64,000 nt of DNA from assembly GCA_002415025.1 (NCBI GenBank), contig DIBR01000066.1:1-64000 (forward strand). Reading direction: 5' to 3'. The notes under the pieces were generated by a model that was not told where the DNA came from, ran no database searches, and saw only the letters and a list, made by a program, of their open reading frames with translations. Of this stretch, positions 51,089-59,431 are shown in pieces. Both the position numbers and the translations under genes were made by a program. This DNA comes from Spongiibacteraceae bacterium UBA5047 (GTDB taxonomy: Bacteria; Pseudomonadota; Gammaproteobacteria; Pseudomonadales; Spongiibacteraceae). Each line of letters starts with the position of its first letter. Within the stretch, counting starts at the first letter, position 1.

Positions 51089-53584
51089 ATGAGCTGGATT
51101 GGCCGGTTTGCGTTTTACGTATTTCGTATTGTGGTACGGCCTGTGCTGTGGGTGGTAAAGCCGCAAGTCATTCCCGAAGATTTAACCGCCCTGAAGGCTG
51201 AGCTTGCCGATAAGCCGGTATGTTACGTCTTGGCGCAGCATAGCTGGTCAGACCGCCTCGTGGTTGAACGTCTGTGTCGCGAGCTTGAGCTGCCACGAAT
51301 TTCTGCGCCCCCGGGACAACTGCCCGATGCAGATCACGGAGCCTGCCTGTACTTGCCGGTATTGGCGCAGCTGGATAGAACCCAAAGCCCAGAGCAACTG
51401 CTTCAGGCTCTACGGAACGCAGCGGAGGAATCCGGTGCGAACATGCAGGTGGTGCCGGTGTCGATATTCTGGGGCCGAGATCCCGGCAGCGAGACCTCCA
51501 TACTGAAACTGCTGGTGGGCGACGCCGAGCGCGCCGGTCGTCTTCGGAAACTGCTTATCATGTTGGTGCAAGGGCGCTCGGTACTGGTGAACTTTGCCAA
51601 GCCGGTTGATTTCAAGGAGTTTCTGCAGCGTCAGCCCGATCACGTGCAAGCCGCGAACCTCTTACACCGTGGTTTGTCGTTTCATTTTCTGCGACAAAAA
51701 ACCGCGACCTTGGGCCCCAGCCTGCTGTCTCGCCAGCAAATGATCAATGCTGTTATGCGACGGCCAACAGTGAAGCAGGCCATGCTGGACGAGGCGCATG
51801 ATCAAAGCCTCAGTCGCGACGTAGTACGCAAACGTGCTCGCAAAATGGCGGATGAAGTCGCGGCAAATTTCGACCCGCGTATGATCCGCTTTCTCGATAT
51901 TGTGCTGAGCTGGGTGTTTCGCAAAATATTCAGCGGGGTGAAAACCTACAACGTTGATCGTTTGCGATCTGTGGCGAATAAGTACCACGTTATCTATATG
52001 CCCTCGCATCGCAGCCACCTCGACTACTTGCTGATTTCCTGGACCCTGTATTGTCAGGGCCTGGTGCCTCCCCACATCGCAGCGGGGGTGAACCTCAATT
52101 TCTGGCCGGCGGGTGGCTTGCTGCGGCGTGGAGGAGCGTTTTATATCCGCCGCAGTTTTGCCGGCCAGCCTCTCTACACCGCAATATTCAAGGCCTACCT
52201 GGATGTTTTGCTGGGGCACGGCTATCCGGTGGAATTTTTCCCGGAAGGTGGACGCAGTCGCACCGGACGCCTGCTGCCGGCCAAACGGGGTATGTTGGGC
52301 ATGGTTGTGGAAAGCTTTCTTGCGCAGCCCAGTCGGGCTGCGGCGCTCGTTCCGGTTTATGTTGGTTATGACAAGTTGGTTGAAAGTGGTGCCTACGTGA
52401 AGGAATTGCGCGGCGGCAACAAGCAAAAGGAGTCGGCTGGCGAATTATTGAAAGCGCGCAAAATCTTTAAGTCATCGTATGGAAGCCCTCATGTCGCCTT
52501 TGGCGAGCCTATAATTTTGAGCGAAGCGTTGGCCAGACTGGAACCGCAGTGGCGCAGCAAGTGGCAAAACGAGGACAAGAGCTGGTTGCCGGTCGCGACC
52601 GAGCGACTGGCGCGTATGAATATGGAGCGCGTTAATCAGGCGGCTGTGATCAATCCGATCGGGCTGGTATCGGCGATTTTACTCTCAAGCCCGCAGCGGG
52701 CGATGGCCGAGGATGAACTGCTGGAGCAAATCGATCGCTTTCTTGGTTTGATATCACTGCTGCCCTACAGCAAGGATGTGGTGCTGCCCACACAAACGGC
52801 TACCGAAGTGTTTGAAGCTGCAGCGCGCACGGCGGGCCTTTCGCGAATTGATCACGCGTGGGGCCCCATTGTTACCGTTACGGGCAATGAAGCGGTAATG
52901 CTGACCTACTATCGCAATTCGATCATGCATGTATTTGCGCTACCTTCGTTGATTGCACGATTTTTCCGACATAGCAGCGACATAGACGAACACGAACTGG
53001 TAGAGCGCTGTGTGGGTTTGTACCCCTTTTTGAAACGGGAATTGTTTTTGCACTGGCCGATACGCGATGCCGGCAAGCAGGTCCAGGATTTGATTAACGC
53101 GATGGTGGAGCGCGGGTTGCTGATTCGAACCGGAACGACCCTGTCACGGCCGGATATTGGCAGTAGCGATTACAGCGCACTGATCGGTCTCGGGCGTTTG
53201 CTGCGTGAAACTTTTGAGCGCTACACGATGTGCAGTCTGGTTTTGGTGCATCAGCTTAGCGATAAGCCAACCCAGCGATCGGCTATTGAAGAGCACATTA
53301 TCCATATGGCACAGCGACTGGCCATTTTGACTGGCCGTGAAGCACCGGAATATTTCGACAAGACCTTGTTTCGGATCTATCTCGACGCCCTGATTGACCA
53401 GGGGCTTCTCGAAGAGCAAACGCATATCGCCAAAAATATACTGACCGTCAATCCTCGTTTGCAAGAGTTGGCTGAACATTGGGTTTGGTTGCTTGGCCCG
53501 GCAGTGCAGCAGGGCATACAACAGTTGATTCGCGATCCGCGCCTGTCGTTGCAGGAAATGGCGCCAGAGCCGGAAAGTGCCTGA
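51089..53584 (+). CDS. plsB: Glycerol-3-phosphate 1-O-acyltransferase PlsB
   Basis: 831-aa membrane-bound enzyme that makes lysophosphatidic acid from glycerol-3-phosphate and acyl-ACP/CoA, the first step of phospholipid synthesis. Acyltransferase blocks: SHRSHLDYLL (HxxxxD), the GAFYIRRSF block, and FPEGGRSRTG. The long N- and C-terminal helical regions match Escherichia coli PlsB (about 807 aa). Confidence 0.96.
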   Translation: MSWIGRFAFYVFRIVVRPVLWVVKPQVIPEDLTALKAELADKPVCYVLAQHSWSDRLVVERLCRELELPRISAPPGQLPDADHGACLYLPVLAQLDRTQSPEQLLQALRNAAEESGANMQVVPVSIFWGRDPGSETSILKLLVGDAERAGRLRKLLIMLVQGRSVLVNFAKPVDFKEFLQRQPDHVQAANLLHRGLSFHFLRQKTATLGPSLLSRQQMINAVMRRPTVKQAMLDEAHDQSLSRDVVRKRARKMADEVAANFDPRMIRFLDIVLSWVFRKIFSGVKTYNVDRLRSVANKYHVIYMPSHRSHLDYLLISWTLYCQGLVPPHIAAGVNLNFWPAGGLLRRGGAFYIRRSFAGQPLYTAIFKAYLDVLLGHGYPVEFFPEGGRSRTGRLLPAKRGMLGMVVESFLAQPSRAAALVPVYVGYDKLVESGAYVKELRGGNKQKESAGELLKARKIFKSSYGSPHVAFGEPIILSEALARLEPQWRSKWQNEDKSWLPVATERLARMNMERVNQAAVINPIGLVSAILLSSPQRAMAEDELLEQIDRFLGLISLLPYSKDVVLPTQTATEVFEAAARTAGLSRIDHAWGPIVTVTGNEAVMLTYYRNSIMHVFALPSLIARFFRHSSDIDEHELVERCVGLYPFLKRELFLHWPIRDAGKQVQDLINAMVERGLLIRTGTTLSRPDIGSSDYSALIGLGRLLRETFERYTMCSLVLVHQLSDKPTQRSAIEEHIIHMAQRLAILTGREAPEYFDKTLFRIYLDALIDQGLLEEQTHIAKNILTVNPRLQELAEHWVWLLGPAVQQGIQQLIRDPRLSLQEMAPEPESA

Positions 53585-53613
53585 TACACGCAACCAATAA
53601 AAAAGGGGCACTC

Positions 53614-54333
53614 ATGAAAAAGCTTCTGACTACGGTCCTCGTTGCTGTTCTTGTTATGGCAGGTTATGGCGGTTGGCGCTTGAAGCAGGAAGCGGATCGT
53701 GTGATGTCGGACGACCCCCGCGTATGGTCTCCCGTCATTGAAGAGCTGCTGGAAAAACCCGTGCCTGTAGCCAGGCCAGTGCTGTTCGTCGGCAGTTCGA
53801 GTATTCGTTTTTGGGGAGATGATCTGACCGCCGATCTGGCCGATGTCGGTGCCTTCGGGCGTGGCTTTGGTGGCGCCAAAATCGATGATATTCGCCACTA
53901 CAGTCAACAGCTTATCGGCAATTTGAACCCTCGCGCGATTGTTGTGTATATCGGAAGCAATGATCTGAGCGGGTCGTTTGGTATGCAGGCCATCGGCAAT
54001 ACCGAGGCAGAAGCCCGATACCGGAGCATGCTTGACGAACTCAAACGATACGCCAAGGGTGTGCCGATCTATCTGGTGGCGCTCAAGCCTACCCGACGCA
54101 GTGTTGACCGCTGGGCACAGATTCAGGCCTTTAACACGAGGCTGCAAAAGCTGTCTGAGTCGGACGGCCAGCTGGGTTTTATCGATGCCAATAGCGACTT
54201 GTGGAACCAACGTGGTGAAGTCAGGTCTGACACTCTGTTATGGGATGGAATGCATCTCAATCGAACAGGATATCAAGTATGGGGCAGAAAAATTCAGGAA
54301 AGGCTGCGCGAGGACGGTTACTCACGGCGTTGA
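53614..54333 (+). CDS. SGNH/GDSL-type hydrolase
   Basis: 239-aa exported hydrolase with an N-terminal membrane anchor or uncleaved signal (about residues 4-22). Block I FVGSSSIRFW (nucleophile Ser), block III GSND, and block V DGMHLN (Asp and His) complete the SGNH triad. The family includes lysophospholipases, thioesterases and carbohydrate esterases; substrate unknown. Start at ATG 53614 after AAAAGGGGC. Overlaps the next gene by 55 bp. Confidence 0.85.
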   Translation: MKKLLTTVLVAVLVMAGYGGWRLKQEADRVMSDDPRVWSPVIEELLEKPVPVARPVLFVGSSSIRFWGDDLTADLADVGAFGRGFGGAKIDDIRHYSQQLIGNLNPRAIVVYIGSNDLSGSFGMQAIGNTEAEARYRSMLDELKRYAKGVPIYLVALKPTRRSVDRWAQIQAFNTRLQKLSESDGQLGFIDANSDLWNQRGEVRSDTLLWDGMHLNRTGYQVWGRKIQERLREDGYSRR

Positions 54334-54953
54334 TGGCGGCAACTATGGTTGCAATGGCTGCAGGCGTCAGTGCGGAGCAGCGAATAGATCTCGACAGCTG
54401 GCAGACTAAAAAGCTGGGTGACTGGAATGAAAAATCCTTCGACGGCGAAACCGACTACCAGGCCAGCAACAGCGGAGAATATTTGTCTGCCCGTGCAGAA
54501 AACGGCGCATCGGCACTTTTTCTAAAGCGGGAAATAGACGTCACTAAAACGCCGGTTCTGAATTGGCGCTGGCGTGCGAAGGAATTCAATGGCGCCAAGA
54601 ACCATCTGGTGAAGGAAGAAGACGATTTTCCGGCGCGTATCTATGTCGTCGTCAAGAATGGTTTTCTGCCCTGGGATACGCTGGCCATCAACTACGTATG
54701 GGCGGGAGGCGATATCGACAAGACCTCCTGGCCAAACCCCTTTACCGAGAAAGCTATAATGGTGCCCGTTGTTAAGGGTGAGCAGGGCCGTGGTGAATGG
54801 CGCCAGGAAAAAGTGAATGTGGTCGAAGACTTCAAGCGCCTGTTTAACAAGGATATCAGCCGTATCGCCGGTGTAGCGATTATGACTGACGCCGATAACC
54901 ACGGTGGAGTGTCCGCCGCGGATTATGGCGGCATCTGGTTTTCCGATCTTTAG
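54279..54953 (+). CDS. DUF3047 domain exported protein
   Basis: 224-aa protein with a basic N-terminus (MGQKNSGKAARGR), a hydrophobic signal region and probable cleavage after VSA. The mature part (about 35-220) fits the DUF3047 family, with LNWRWRAKEFNGAKNHLVKE and the closing DYGGIWFSDL. Function unknown. The start lies 55 bp inside the SGNH gene in another frame; a start at 54240 also exists, but the signal peptide fits 54279. Confidence 0.75.
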   Translation: MGQKNSGKAARGRLLTALMAATMVAMAAGVSAEQRIDLDSWQTKKLGDWNEKSFDGETDYQASNSGEYLSARAENGASALFLKREIDVTKTPVLNWRWRAKEFNGAKNHLVKEEDDFPARIYVVVKNGFLPWDTLAINYVWAGGDIDKTSWPNPFTEKAIMVPVVKGEQGRGEWRQEKVNVVEDFKRLFNKDISRIAGVAIMTDADNHGGVSAADYGGIWFSDL

Positions 54954-54955
54954 GC

Positions 54956-54995
54956 CTGTCATAAAACTGTTTCATAACTGTCTTATGAGTGTCAT
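54956..54995 (+). promoter_or_regulatory. Pho box: four PhoB half-sites upstream of plcP
   Basis: Four 7-bp direct repeats with exact 11-bp period: CTGTCAT (54956), CTGTTTC (54967), CTGTCTT (54978) and GTGTCAT (54989), separated by AT-rich 4-bp spacers. This is the classic PhoB tandem architecture. TACTCT at 55006-55011, ten bp beyond the last half-site, could serve as -10. Predicts induction by phosphate starvation. Confidence 0.85.
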
Positions 54996-55041
54996 CAGCT
55001 AAAGCTACTCTGGCTCCGTGAAATACTCAGGAGCCAGTTCA

Positions 55042-55863
55042 TTGCCCTCATCCACGCTGCGATTCAGAGCGGTCTGGTTGTCCGACATTCACTTGGGGTT
55101 TAAGGATTGTCGGGCCGACTATCTACTTGATTTCCTCAATACTGTCGAATGCGAAACCCTCTATCTGGTGGGGGACATTATTGATCTTTGGGCCTTGAAA
55201 CGTCGATTTTTCTGGCCAGCCTCTCACTACGATGTTTTGCGCGCTATTCTTGAAAAGTCGCGTCTCGGTACGCGCGTTATCTATATTCCAGGCAACCACG
55301 ACGAACCCATGCGTGACTATGTGCAGGAATCTCTGGGCGCAGTTGAAATCCATCACGAATTTATTCACACCACGGCTGACAACCGCAAACTGCTGGTTTT
55401 TCACGGGGATATTCTCGACGCCCATATGCGGCTCAATCGATTCGAGAACCTGCTCGGTGATATTGCCTACGATTTCCTGCTCTTTCTCAACCGTTGGGCA
55501 AACTACTTTCGCGAGCAGGCGGGGTTTGGCTACTGGTCACTGGCAAGCTACATCAAAAAGCGCGTAAAGAATGCCAGGCAAGTGGTCGAAATCTACGAAC
55601 AGGCCGCCGCCGATGAAGCCGCCCGGAGGGGGCTGGATGGCGTTATCTGCGGACACATTCACCAGCCGGGAATGCGGATGATTAACGGAATTGTTTACTG
55701 TAACGATGGCGACTGGATCGAGAACTGTAGTGCGCTTACCGAGACTGAGGAAGGGGAATTGCAGCTTTTGCACTGGACTGACCGGCAAACGGTGTTGCGC
55801 GACTTTGATTCGCAGATAGATTTGCATAAGGCCGAAGTGATTCCTCTGAAGCAGGCAGGCTAA
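55042..55863 (+). CDS. plcP: PlcP-like phospholipase C (calcineurin-type metallophosphoesterase)
   Basis: 273-aa calcineurin-type phosphoesterase. Metal motifs SDIHLG, GDIIDLW, GNHDEPMRD, FHGDILD and GHIH are all present. The pattern VGDIIDLWALKRRFFWPASHYDVL is the LpxH2/PlcP branch, usually annotated as UDP-2,3-diacylglucosamine diphosphatase. With a Pho box upstream and olsF downstream, the better reading is PlcP, which releases diacylglycerol from phospholipids during phosphate starvation. Start choice: the GTG at 55018 lies almost at the expected transcription start, whereas TTG 55042 has AGGAG eight bases upstream. Confidence 0.8.
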   Translation: MPSSTLRFRAVWLSDIHLGFKDCRADYLLDFLNTVECETLYLVGDIIDLWALKRRFFWPASHYDVLRAILEKSRLGTRVIYIPGNHDEPMRDYVQESLGAVEIHHEFIHTTADNRKLLVFHGDILDAHMRLNRFENLLGDIAYDFLLFLNRWANYFREQAGFGYWSLASYIKKRVKNARQVVEIYEQAAADEAARRGLDGVICGHIHQPGMRMINGIVYCNDGDWIENCSALTETEEGELQLLHWTDRQTVLRDFDSQIDLHKAEVIPLKQAG

Positions 55864-55954
55864 TGATCAGTCTTTTCGCATGCCGCAATACGCAAGCCCT
55901 TTTCGGCAGCATCGAAAGGTTAGGCAGCAGCTCAATCATTACGCAGGAGATTCT

Positions 55955-57688
55955 ATGATTTGCGTTGATACGGTTATCAATGAAAAATTTCCCAACATCG
56001 TCGAGCGCCACCCCCATGTCCGCAGAACACTGTCTCTGTTATTCAGGTATCTTTTTCATGAGGCCGAGTTCAAACAGTTTGAGCGTGAGTACCCCTACCT
56101 GAGTGGAATCGATTTTGTTGACAAGGGCCTGGAGTATTTTGACTTTGATTATAGTGTGAAAGCCTGGGAGCGTGAGCGGATTCCGGTCAGCGGAAAGGTC
56201 GTTATCGTAGCCAACCACCCGATTGGCAGTCTAGACGGTTTGGCACTGCTAAAGTTGATCAGCGATGTGCGTCCCGATGTAAAAGTGGTGGCCAATGAGT
56301 TGCTGTATAACCTGAAGCCACTGCGACCCCTGCTGTTACCTGTTGACAATATGAATGGCAATACGCCAAAGCAGAACCTGAGAAATATTGAAAGGCATCT
56401 TGATTCGGGCGCAGCGCTGATTATCTTTCCGGCGGGTGAGGTATCCCGGCTTCGGGCATCCGGGGTTAAAGACAGTCGCTGGCGTACCGGTTTTTTACGC
56501 TTTGCCAGCAAGTCTGGTGCACCGATACTTCCCGTTCATATCAATGCCAGAAATTCGCTGTTCTTCTATGCGCTCTCCTTGCTGGCGAAGCCCCTTTCTA
56601 CATTATGGTTGATTCGCGAGATGTTCAAACAGAGCCATCGCAGTGCACAAATGACTATTGGCCCGGTGGTCGAAGCCAGTTGCTATGAGCAGCTACCGCT
56701 GACACAACATGCGCGGGCGCAGCTGTTCAAGCGACATATCTATAAGTTAGGCGCCAGACAAAAACGCGGCGAAATTGCGTTGATGCCGCAAATGCAGTCT
56801 GTGGCTCATCCGGAAGATCGACGGCTTTTGCGCAAGGCGGTGCGCGACAGCGAACGGTTGGGAGTAACACGCGATGGCATGGAGGTTTTCTGTTACCGCT
56901 ACCTTGAAGACAGCGTGGTAATGCGTGAGCTCGGCCGGTTGCGGGAAATCAGCTTTCGCGCGGTGGGTGAGGGCACTGGCAAGCGCCGGGATGTAGATGC
57001 TTATGATGCTTATTATGATCACATACTGCTTTGGGACGATAGCCAGCTCGAACTGGTGGGTGCTTACCGGCTCGCGCGCTGTGCGAGCCTGAGTGCCGAC
57101 CAAGGCCTGTATACCTCGAGTTTGTTTGAGTTTGGGGAGCAGGCCAGCGGGTATTTTGCGTCGGGTCTGGAGTTGGGGCGCAGCTTTGTGCAACCCCAGT
57201 ATTGGGGCAAGGCCGCACTCGACTATCTGTGGCAGGGCGTTGGTGCCTACCTGCGCCGCTATCCTGACATTCGCTATCTTTTCGGTCCGGTCAGCATTAG
57301 CAATCAACTGCCGGCGGCAGCCAGAGATCTGATGGTTGAATTCTACAGCGCACATTTTCCTGCAGTATCCGACTGGGCTCAGGCGCGACAGCCCTACAGC
57401 CGAAGCGATGCGTCTGTTTACGGTTTCACCGGAACACAGTATCCGGAAGAGTTTGCTGCGCTGAAGACGAAGATGGCCGAGCTGTCAGCTAGCGTTCCCC
57501 CGCTGTTTAAACAATACTCCGAATTGTGTGAACCGGGGGGTGTGCAATTTGCAGCCTACAATATTGATCCGGATTTTGCAGATTGTGTGGATGGGCTGGT
57601 GATGGTGGACATCGAAAAAATGAAACCGGCGCGGCGCAAGCGCTACCTTGATCAACCCATAACTATAAAGGAATCCAGGGCCGCATAG
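55955..57688 (+). CDS. olsF: OlsF-type bifunctional ornithine-lipid synthase
   Basis: 577-aa fusion of two acyltransferase domains. About residues 75-290 are PlsC-like with NHPIGSLDG (HxxxxD) and FPAGEVSR; about 300-520 are an OlsB-like GNAT/hemolysin domain (FCYRYLEDSVVMRELGRLREISFR ... ELGRSFVQPQYWGKAAL). This is the layout of OlsF from Serratia and of VC0489 from Vibrio cholerae, which acylate ornithine (or a related amino acid) twice to give a phosphorus-free lipid. Start ATG 55955 after CAGGAGA. Ninety-one bp behind plcP, no separate Pho box seen. Confidence 0.85.
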   Translation: MICVDTVINEKFPNIVERHPHVRRTLSLLFRYLFHEAEFKQFEREYPYLSGIDFVDKGLEYFDFDYSVKAWERERIPVSGKVVIVANHPIGSLDGLALLKLISDVRPDVKVVANELLYNLKPLRPLLLPVDNMNGNTPKQNLRNIERHLDSGAALIIFPAGEVSRLRASGVKDSRWRTGFLRFASKSGAPILPVHINARNSLFFYALSLLAKPLSTLWLIREMFKQSHRSAQMTIGPVVEASCYEQLPLTQHARAQLFKRHIYKLGARQKRGEIALMPQMQSVAHPEDRRLLRKAVRDSERLGVTRDGMEVFCYRYLEDSVVMRELGRLREISFRAVGEGTGKRRDVDAYDAYYDHILLWDDSQLELVGAYRLARCASLSADQGLYTSSLFEFGEQASGYFASGLELGRSFVQPQYWGKAALDYLWQGVGAYLRRYPDIRYLFGPVSISNQLPAAARDLMVEFYSAHFPAVSDWAQARQPYSRSDASVYGFTGTQYPEEFAALKTKMAELSASVPPLFKQYSELCEPGGVQFAAYNIDPDFADCVDGLVMVDIEKMKPARRKRYLDQPITIKESRAA

Positions 57689-57744
57689 ATGGTCAGGCGG
57701 AAATCACGCCACCCTACCGACGAATAATAAGAATACATAACCTG

Positions 57745-57776
57745 CCCGATTACGCGTTAGGCTAATCGGGTTTTTT
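57745..57776 (+). terminator. Rho-independent terminator of the plcP-olsF transcript
   Basis: CCCGATTA/TAATCGGG stem with a 10-nt loop and six T residues, 57 bp after olsF. It overlaps the 3' end of the converging glycosyltransferase gene. Confidence 0.85.
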
Positions 57777-58785
57777 CCCAAAGCTCTGCAGACAATTTTT
57801 CCGGGGGTATACGCTGTTCCGATAGTACCCAGTGGACCAGCGCCTGGGCGACGTCAGGGTAGGGGATAGGACGCGGCGAGGGTAAGCACCTTAACCATCT
57901 TTCTATTTGCTGTGTACTCAGGTGACGCATAACGTCGGCGTAGCCCAGCTGCGTCAGGGCCAGTGCATTGGCTTCCTGCTCGCCTTGCCCGCGTACCGGT
58001 TTTGCCAGCACGGGTTTGCCTAAATGCAAACACTCGCTAATGAGCTCAAAGCCGGCATTGCAGATAACAGCCTTACAGGATTGCAGGTCGTGCTTGAAGC
58101 CCTTGAGGTTTGCTTTGTGCCGGGAAACGTTTCCGACTTTACTGTCGCGGACGTCGGGTGAATATTGGATAAAGGAGGTGCCCGGAAGCCGGTTAAGTAA
58201 TTCGGTGACTTTGTCTTGTTCTTCAAATGGCAGGTAGACAAGTATCGCGTCGCCGGGTTGGCCTCGTACGTCCGGGTTGATAATTGGCGGCACAATGGCC
58301 GCACCAAAATCTGACCAGTGCAGGCCGAGGCCAATGCTGGCAGGTGCGAATGATCGCAGAACGATGCGGCTTAGCAGGTAGCGGGGGCTGGCGGGCACGT
58401 CGGCATGGCTGAATGCGTACTGGTGACCAATGCCGATCACAGGCTTGCCGGCGAGTTTGGCCGCCCAGGCTGTGACGGGCTCAAAATCGGTAACGATAAG
58501 GTCGTAGCCCGATACGTCAAGTTCGCGAATTTCTCGCAGAAAATTGATCGGGCGGCTTTCCAGAAGGGTTCGCAGATAGCTAATGGCACCGTTGCTGGTG
58601 ACAAAGCTCAGGCCGGTACGGGTTTGATAATTCCCAAAGCATTGCATGTCGAAATAGCGCCCGAGGTCGCGACCGGAGAAGAGATAGTCTACTTTGCTGC
58701 CGCGGAGCGTAAAGTGCCGGGCCATCATGCGTGCCCGGCTAATGTGGCCGTTACCCGTGCCCTGAACGCCGTAGAGGATGCGCAT
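57757..58785 (-). CDS. MJ1255/VC2487-type glycosyltransferase
   Basis: 342-aa GT-B glycosyltransferase related to GT28 (MurG, MGDG synthase) enzymes. N-terminal acceptor motif GVQGTGNGHISRARMMA; C-terminal nucleotide-sugar motif NAGFELISECLHLGKPVLAKP followed by GQGEQEANA. Downstream of a PAP2 phosphatase gene (1-bp gap) that is preceded by a Pho box and adjacent to plcP-olsF, so a diacylglycerol-using glycolipid synthase is an attractive proposal. The acceptor is not proven. Confidence 0.8.
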   Translation of the reverse strand: MRILYGVQGTGNGHISRARMMARHFTLRGSKVDYLFSGRDLGRYFDMQCFGNYQTRTGLSFVTSNGAISYLRTLLESRPINFLREIRELDVSGYDLIVTDFEPVTAWAAKLAGKPVIGIGHQYAFSHADVPASPRYLLSRIVLRSFAPASIGLGLHWSDFGAAIVPPIINPDVRGQPGDAILVYLPFEEQDKVTELLNRLPGTSFIQYSPDVRDSKVGNVSRHKANLKGFKHDLQSCKAVICNAGFELISECLHLGKPVLAKPVRGQGEQEANALALTQLGYADVMRHLSTQQIERWLRCLPSPRPIPYPDVAQALVHWVLSEQRIPPEKLSAELWEKTRLA

Positions 58786-58786
58786 T

Positions 58787-59353
58787 TTATCCGATCAGTG
58801 ACACGCTGAGCGAAGCGACTGTCAGGCCAAGTACAGCGCCTGCCAGAATGTCGGTCGGGAAGTGAACACCCAGCAGTACCCGCGATGCGCCAACGAAACC
58901 GGCCCAGATCATCAGCGGTGCCGCGGCGGCACCAAAGTGCAGGTAAACCAGCGCCGCGAGCAGGGTGGCAGCGGCTGTGTGGCCGGAGGGGAAGCTGAAC
59001 TTGTCGTGAGCGGTGATGACGCTGTCAAAACAGGGTATGGCATCTGGCGGGCGCCGCCGCTGAAAGCTGTTCTTCAAAATCCAGTAAATGGGAAGCTGGA
59101 TGCTGAATGCGAGTAGCACACATAGCAGGAGTGATTGGCCCGTGTCGCCTGCGGTGACGGCCAACAATGCCGGCAAGGCTATCTGCAGGTAGCCATCGCC
59201 GGTTCGGGAAACTAGTCTGGCGGTTTTGGCCAGAGTGATCTGGTAACGGCTGTTAACACACCAGAGGAATATCCGCGTATCAAATTGAGTGATATTGCTT
59301 AGCAACTGGATTGTTGGCAGGGGTTTGTACACTGGCATAGTTGGTCTTCTCAT
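58787..59353 (-). CDS. PAP2 family lipid phosphatase
   Basis: 188-aa membrane phosphatase. The three catalytic motifs are KNSFQRRRP, FPSGHTAAA and SRVLLGVHFPTD, among about five hydrophobic segments. It would remove phosphate from phosphatidate, undecaprenyl pyrophosphate or related lipids. Its Pho box and operon with a glycosyltransferase suggest it produces diacylglycerol for glycolipid synthesis (inference). Translation could begin at 59353 or at 59338. Confidence 0.85.
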   Translation of the reverse strand: MRRPTMPVYKPLPTIQLLSNITQFDTRIFLWCVNSRYQITLAKTARLVSRTGDGYLQIALPALLAVTAGDTGQSLLLCVLLAFSIQLPIYWILKNSFQRRRPPDAIPCFDSVITAHDKFSFPSGHTAAATLLAALVYLHFGAAAAPLMIWAGFVGASRVLLGVHFPTDILAGAVLGLTVASLSVSLIG

Positions 59354-59388
59354 GGCTATGCAGTTTGGCGAGCCACGATTGCGAAACT

Positions 59389-59417
59389 GTGACAGTTTTA
59401 TGATTTATTTATGACAG
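59389..59417 (-). promoter_or_regulatory. Pho box upstream of the PAP2-glycosyltransferase operon
   Basis: On the minus strand: CTGTCAT-AAAT-AAATCAT-AAAA-CTGTCAC, three 7-bp half-sites at an exact 11-bp period, the outer two matching the PhoB consensus. It ends 36 bp before the PAP2 start codon. Confidence 0.78.
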
Positions 59418-59431
59418 TCGCAGGCACTCCA

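Noticed and set aside
55042..55863. LpxH (UDP-2,3-diacylglucosamine hydrolase of lipid A synthesis)
   Set aside because: The motif pattern fits the LpxH2/PlcP branch, and a Pho box and olsF neighbour would be odd for an essential lipid A gene. LpxH itself should be elsewhere.
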